Below are positions 59,001 through 64,000 of a stretch of DNA of 64,000 bases, in pieces. Numbering within the stretch: the stretch's first letter is position 1; every line of letters begins with the position of its first letter. Source of the DNA: Rhynchospora pubera (lineage: Eukaryota; Streptophyta; Magnoliopsida; Poales; Cyperaceae); the NCBI GenBank assembly GCA_028095005.1, contig CM051460.1, positions 163,551,461 through 163,615,460 on the forward strand, in the 5' to 3' direction. The position numbers were made by a program, and so were the translations under genes. A model generated the notes under the pieces. That model was given only the letters and a program-made list of their open reading frames with translations, had not been told where the DNA came from and made no database searches.

Positions 59001-59644
59001 AAAGGACATAACATCTTTTTAGCCTTATAAATTGAATCTGGCAACTGGTTATCTTTTGGAAGAAATTCTTTATGTAATAGTTTGAGCAAAGATGTGAAAC
59101 TTGCATCACTCCATCCATTTTTGGCTTTAAGATTGAACAGTTTGAAAACAGCATTAAGTTTTGACAATTCACAACCAGGATATAAAGCTATTTTATCTTC
59201 TTCACGTAACATACCAAAAATTTCAACATTATCAACAAAATTTTCATCCACATTGTTCACAATTTCATCTAAATCGGCATTAAATTCTGAGTTATCTACA
59301 TTCTCATCATCAAATACATTGACATCATCAATTTCATCATCCAATGATACATTTTCTTCCTCATACACAGAATCCAATACATTTGTGCTAGTACTATCCC
59401 CCCCATTCTCTCCATGGAGTGTCCACCGACTATAATCCGGTTGAAATCCATTTATAATCAAATGAGCCTTCACTTCTTCAAAATTAGACCACTTCAACAA
59501 ATTCTGACAAACACGACAAGGACAATACATTTTATCATCTTCTTTCATTTTCAAATTCTCTTTAGCACAAACCATAAATTCTTCAAGTCCTCTCAAAAAT
59601 GTAGACGAGCATCGATTACTTGAGTACATCCACGTCCGATTCAT
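56028..59644 (-). CDS. CACTA TNP2-type transposase, 1,093 aa, intact
   Basis: Three exons: 59644-57205, 56951-56301 and 56218-56028. The donors are GAAAAG/GTTATA and CTTCAAG/GTAAATG, and the acceptors are CTTTCAG in both cases. Joins restore EGKG/TIGAS and LQG/KRRIV in frame. I start at the ATG at 59642-59644 (MNRTWMYSS), because family members begin with a W-M-Y phrase; an upstream in-frame ATG exists at 59695. The N-terminus is the transposase-associated domain with a CPC-X2-C zinc motif (YCPCRVCQN). The TNP2 core has LCTDGMNPYG near residue 338, where the first catalytic Asp of CACTA enzymes lies, and INDFPAYGNLSG. A DUF4218 region (LTIHLVREIKMCGPVF, YPFERAMGQLKG) follows, and exon 2 carries a DUF4216 region. 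The product would cut and join the element ends in the nucleus. No disabling change seen. Confidence 0.94.
56220..56300. repeat. Short tandem repeat filling intron 2 of the transposase gene
   Basis: Copies of AAATAAGATGAACATTTGTACT occupy nearly the whole intron and belong to the same family as the repeat in intron 1. Confidence 0.85.
56954..57203. repeat. Minisatellite filling intron 1 of the transposase gene
   Basis: Tandem and interleaved copies of AGGTGAACATTTGTGCTAAA and AGGTGAACAAATATTGTGCT, unit about 22-24 bp, fill the intron. Confidence 0.9.
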
Positions 59645-59728
59645 CTGAGCAATAAAATTTATGCAAATTATTAGGGTTTCGGACCAATTTGTCATATTAG
59701 GTTTTCGGACCGGTCACCATCCTAGCCC

Positions 59729-59959
59729 GCTCTTTGGATACTCTGTCTCATTAGCGAGCGTACGTTAGATGCAATGTGCTATCTGAGAAAAATTCGGCAG
59801 CATTTCCCCTTATGTTCCCTGAATACGCCAACACACGATTGCTCGTGCGTACGTATCCGTGGGAACACAAGGGAAATGCCGCCGAATTTTTCTCAGACAA
59901 CACATTGCATCTAACGTACAACTCGCTGTCCTAAATGAGACAGATCGTATCCAAAGAGC
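59729..59959. other. Long imperfect hairpin (about 230 bp) upstream of the transposase gene
   Basis: The left arm starts GCTCTTTGGATAC and runs through CGTTAGATGCAATGTG, CTGAGAAAAATTCGGC and GCATTTCCC to TATGTTCCC. The right arm returns as GGGAACACA, GGGAAATGCCGCCGAATTTT, CACATTGCATCTAACG and GTATCCAAAGAGC. A short inner stem CACGATTGCTCGTG closes it. Bulges are few, as in a plant microRNA precursor or young foldback element. Confidence 0.85.
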
Positions 59960-59960
59960 A

Positions 59961-60016
59961 GTACTCCCGACCGGGAGTACTATCCGAGATTAATCCCTAA
60001 TGGATTAATCTCGGAC
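59961..60016. other. Two smaller hairpins next to the long one
   Basis: AGTACTCCCG-A-CCGGGAGTACT (10-bp perfect arms, about 59961-59982), then CCGAGATTAATCC-CTAAT-GGATTAATCTCGG (13-bp perfect arms, about 59984-60015). Confidence 0.9.
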
Positions 60017-60530
60017 GGGCAATGACCTAAATTCAGTTGAGTTCCGGTATTTGGTTCCTATATGACAATACAAAATCCATGCCTATATATATATGCAAAT
60101 TATTAACCAAATGCAAATAATTTAAAAAAAGAGAAGTTCATGAAAATATATACTTTCAATCGTGTGACTTCCGATCCGTTGAATCGTGCGACTTATCCGG
60201 CCGATGTAAGATCTTCTCCTATTCAATGAGATCTTAAAATATATAAAAAAACAAAAATAACCATGAATTAATGAAAAAATCGAAATAAATAAGAAAAAAA
60301 TGTAAAAATAAAAGATACGGTTCAAAATTAATTTTTTTTACCTTAAATCTGCTCTCCTTCTTATTCTCTTTCTAATTATTATTTTTTCAGAATTTTTAGA
60401 AAATTTTTGCTATTTTTTTGGAGTGAAGTAGGACACCACAAATCGCAATAAATGAGAAGATCAGAAAAGAGTTAAGTGCGGCGCTAGCTGTGAGTTTGTT
60501 GGGATGGGAAGAAGACCTAATTAAATACAG
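60017..60530. other. Leader or promoter region of the transposase gene
   Basis: AT-rich with no coding signal. It lies between the hairpins and the right subterminal array. No TATA box assigned. Confidence 0.5.
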
Positions 60531-60534
60531 AACT

Positions 60535-60903
60535 TTTCTGTAACGGTTATTAAAAATAACCGTTACAGAATCAATAAAAAATAAAAAAAAACGTTAACCT
60601 ACTGTAACGGTTATTTACTAATAACCGTTACAAAAGATGGTTGATATTTATATATTTCTTTTTTCTTTTCTGTAACGGTTGCTGGATAATAACCGTTACA
60701 GAATATTAGAAATCTGTAACGGTTATTATCCAACAACCGTTACAGAAGCTTGATGCATTTTTTTTCCTGACCATGACGGAAATGTTATTACGGTTGTTTC
60801 ATAATAACCGTTACAGATTTGTGGCGCCAATTTTCCCGCCTAATGCCTCACTATTCTGTAACGGTTATTTCAAAAACCGTTACAGAAGTGCCGTTACAGA
60901 AGG
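60535..60903. repeat. Right subterminal repeat array of the CACTA element
   Basis: About ten copies of CTGTAACGGTTATT and complements, mostly as inverted pairs, ending at TTACAGAAGGTCC just before the terminus CCCGTAGTG. Confidence 0.92.
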
Positions 60904-60923
60904 TCCTTTTTCCCGTAGTGAAG

Positions 60924-61383
60924 CAAGCAAGTAAACTATTAGCTAGCTCGTACGGACACAATTGACTTGAAGGGAGTGGCGTTCTCTTATTAGAATCTAA
61001 AAAATAAATGACTTCTGTTTTATATTGCAGAAAGTCGTATGAATTTTTTAATTGAACACTCTCACCAGCTGTCAAATTCCAATATATTAGCTCTTCTTAC
61101 CAATATATGAATGCATAAACCTTAGAGCAGTAATGCATCGGCAACTCAACTACTCAAGCATCGAACAATGCCCAGCACTCAAATTCAGCAACTCCCTTCC
61201 AATTGTATTTCAACTTTTCAAGAAAACAAAAAAATATCATCAAACTAAGCGATACCGATGCAATACTAACATCCGCCCCTTTCATTTCTAAAAACCCAAA
61301 ATCCGTCAAACTATCCACCCAAGTACTTGGGATCTAAGTTGCTCAAACAACCGTTATGTGATTACAAAGAAAGCAACAGATTA
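60924..61383. other. Intergenic between two CACTA ends
   Basis: No gene recognised. Confidence 0.5.
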
Positions 61384-61760
61384 CACTACAGGAAAGTGCA
61401 GCAATTGCATGGGCACTTCTCAGTTGCATCAGTGACACAAAATCAATTGCATCGGCATATATTTTGCATCCATACGACCGATGCAATAAAGACGGTTACA
61501 TCAAGACTGTCGTTGCCAATAACTTTTATTCTATTGCATAGGCAAGTTTGATGCAATTGACTAACAGTTGCATCGGGTTAAACTGATGAAACTGATTACC
61601 AAATTCACTTAAGTCGGATGGGTCATGTTGCTCTTTTATTTATTATTTGCAAAGGCAAAATCGATGTAATTGAATATCAATTGCATAAGCGAAGTCGTTG
61701 CAATTGATATGTTTAGTTGCATCCGCACAACTCATGCAACCATATATGAATTTATATCAA
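61384..61760 (+). mobile_element. Terminus of a second, different CACTA element
   Basis: CACTACAGGAAAGTGCAGCAA is a CACTA-type end, followed by a subterminal array of TTGCATCGG-like motifs and complements (for example AGTTGCATCAG, CCGATGCAA, GTTGCATCGGG) to about 61745. No matching TTTCCTGTAGTG end is found in the window, so the element extends beyond it or is truncated. Its motif is unrelated to the TAACGG motif of the other element. Confidence 0.65.
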
Positions 61761-64000
61761 GATAATAAAAAATATTTTTCCAATTGTTTTTGGTTAAATG
61801 GATTGTGTAGTGTTTTTTTTTAAGTTTTGTACTTAATAAAATTAAAATAATAAAAGAAAAAAAGTAGTATATATTTATGAATAACTTTTAATTTACAATT
61901 TTATGACCCGAGTTTAATTTACTTTCTGTTTATTAATATTTTCCTTTTACATTAATATATTTATTAATTTTTCCCATTTTTTTATAACGTTTCATATATG
62001 TATTCCATTTTTTTAAAAAATGTGGTTGTTATATATGGACAAGTAGATTTATTTTTTAAAACTTTTCTTTTTTTTTATTGACTCTCTTACAACAAACAAA
62101 GTCCAATTATTAGCAAAAAAAATCAATAAATATAATTTCAGCAAGAGGAATTGAACTCTAGAACTTTTGAATGAAATTTTATCTCCTTACCAAAGAACTA
62201 AAGAGTTTTACACGACAAAAGTGTGAAGCAGCAATATTTGAACATAAAAACCCGATCGATCTGAATGAAAAATCAAAATGCTCGACTCTGAAAAATATTT
62301 GAAGATGTACATAATATTGTGTGAAAACAAATTGTCCTTCACATAAGTGTTTTAATACTTAAATATAGCATTCCTAATTTAATTATACTTCAATAAAAAC
62401 ATAAAAAAACATATGAACAAAAAGAAAAATTATAAAAATGAATTACGTAATCTATGAACTTTTTATTCCAATCAATGCTAGTAATATTGCAAAAATGTTC
62501 GACTTGCACTCTAGACAGAATGAAATGGTATCAATTACCGTAATATGTCAAGGTATTCTCAGCATCATTTTATAAAAACGATATAATTTTTTTTCATTTA
62601 TTGTTTATTCTAATTAAATTAAATACGAACGTTAACAATTTGGAATCTATCTATTATTCTATTGTCTCGTGCAGTACGATTTTAGTTATTATTTATTATT
62701 TATAGATCAAGCTTTTGTTAGTACTAGAAAAGATGCCCTCAACACGTGGGAAAATAAAAAAACAAAATGTTGATATTATTTTTTTGTTATATATAAAATG
62801 TTACATTTTAGACAATAAGATATGCTAAAATCAATAATTTAATCTTTCTTTTAAATAAATAGCCAATTTGATAGTAAATTATTTTTTTTTAAGAAAAGTC
62901 TAACCTTGATCTTGACCACTGATCTAATCAAATTACACAAATCAATGATCCATAATTGATATAAAAATTATTTATATCTTTTTATCTTACAAAGTTTACT
63001 CTTTTTATATGAAAAGTTTACTCCTTTTATATTATATCGGTGCTTTATAGATATATATAATACTCTTGAAGATACAATGGCCAAAATGGTGGATTTAATA
63101 CCAAAATTTACAATTCAATTGATACATTTGTTTTTTTTTAATCACTCAAAATACGCTGTCCAATAATCAGTATTAGTTACCATTCATTCACTTATTAAAA
63201 TTCTCATATGACTAAAAAGTAGGCATTTTTGAGTGGATATCTCCTATATGTTTTCAGAAGATAACAGTTACATGATATGCTAATAACAATATTATCTCTT
63301 CGTTGAAAATAATAAAATATTTTTTTATTTCCATACTTCTGATGCAATTTTAATGTAAATATTACCATATTGCTAGAACTCTAGCAACATAATGCAACAT
63401 CTCATCATGACATTAGAAATAAGGTATCCTTATTTATGAATTATAATAGTTTCAATTTCTACATCCAGGCCCAGGCTCACATTTTTTTCTAGAATATCAA
63501 AATATAAAACAAAATCATGGTTGCCTCAATTAGCTCCATGAATATTAATTTGTTTGATGTGTTTAATTAAATTTAAATTTAAAATTATACATCAACTTTG
63601 TTGCTACTATTGTTAAAATATATTAATTTATCAACAAAAAAAGTTTACTTTTCTCGTAAAGTCATAAGATGATCTAGGATTGATCAAATTAATTTTTATA
63701 ATCATACATAAACGATGTTAGCAAGAAATACAATTAGAAATTACTAATTTTATTTCTAAATCTATAATCTAAAATGCTAGAAAATCATAAGTATTGATAA
63801 AAAAAGTATATAGTGCCAAATAACATGCATATATAAATTTGAAACTATGATTTATAAAAAATGAACTGTCTAATTTTAATTTTAAATATATAATATAAAA
63901 TAATAATTACTATTAGTATTGGTATATAAATTGTAGGACAAAGAATATGGTATATGATTTTTAATTTGATTTATAATAAATGAACTCTAAATTTTGATTT
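61761..64000. other. AT-rich intergenic sequence, nothing recognised
   Basis: Long A/T runs and only short chance frames. The phrase AAGTTTACTCCTTTTATAT near 63012 is shared with the tandem duplication at 35400. Confidence 0.5.

Larger units (their letters stand above)
49802..60920 (-). mobile_element. CACTA (En/Spm) transposon, 11.1 kb, apparently complete
   Basis: The left end CACTACGCGAAA and right end TTTTTCCCGTAGTG are inverted termini starting with CACTA. AAG on both sides (49799-49801 and 60921-60923) is the 3-bp duplication expected for CACTA. Both ends carry subterminal arrays of CTGTAACGGTTATT and its complement. Two minus-strand genes fill the interior: a TNP2-type transposase (59644-56028) and a TNPA/Ulp1-type fusion (54354-50527). 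Both can be assembled with canonical introns and no stops, so the element may be autonomous. The functional 5' end is the right one. Confidence 0.95.

Overview
The window is plant nuclear DNA. The evidence is plant-type LTR retrotransposons primed by initiator tRNA-Met, a CACTA element with a TNP2-type transposase and spliced genes, Tourist- and hAT-type miniature elements, a Mutator-like element, and an AT-rich satellite of about 172 bp. It is repeat-dense and looks heterochromatic or pericentromeric. I find no convincing ordinary host gene. The species cannot be named from the sequence; an angiosperm is certain enough, and a eudicot is only a guess.

Layout. 1-3005 and 14699-17345 are one satellite array split by a young Copia retrotransposon (3006-14698, minus strand, TSD GTAAT). 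That element has gag, pol, an extra 3' ORF, a tRNA-iMet primer site and several polypurine tracts, which fits the Sirevirus (SIRE) lineage. 17346-36516 is intergenic, mostly enclosed by a long inverted repeat (arms about 18600-19340 and 33112-33780). Inside it are a small spliced gene-like unit, a Tourist-like MITE, a Mutator-like foldback element with a perfect 9-bp TSD, a hAT-type transposase gene without a visible start codon, and a minisatellite. 36523-48986 is a second Copia element on the plus strand (TSD ACAAT). Its LTRs are nearly identical but its pol is riddled with stops. Its left LTR carries two nested insertions: a non-autonomous hAT-like element (8-bp TSD) and a solo LTR of the first Copia family (TSD GATCG). 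The right LTR preserves both empty sites.

49802-60920 is the most interesting object: an 11.1-kb CACTA element with matching termini and TSD AAG. Both of its genes can be spliced by hand into uninterrupted reading frames. The first (minus, 59644 to 56028, 3 exons) is a TNP2-type transposase. The second (minus, 54354 to 50527, 12 exons) joins an En/Spm TNPA-like region to a Ulp1-like C48 cysteine protease whose His, Asp, Gln and Cys are all present. Both genes run right to left. Each has strongly self-complementary DNA upstream: a 246-bp near-perfect palindrome of the TNPA-type binding repeats (55445-55690) before the second gene, and a hairpin of about 230 bp (59729-59959) before the first. 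The element therefore looks potentially autonomous and may also encode double-stranded RNA. A second, unrelated CACTA terminus starts at 61384. The last 2.3 kb is AT-rich with nothing recognisable.

All splice models and alignments were made by eye. No database search or computation was run.
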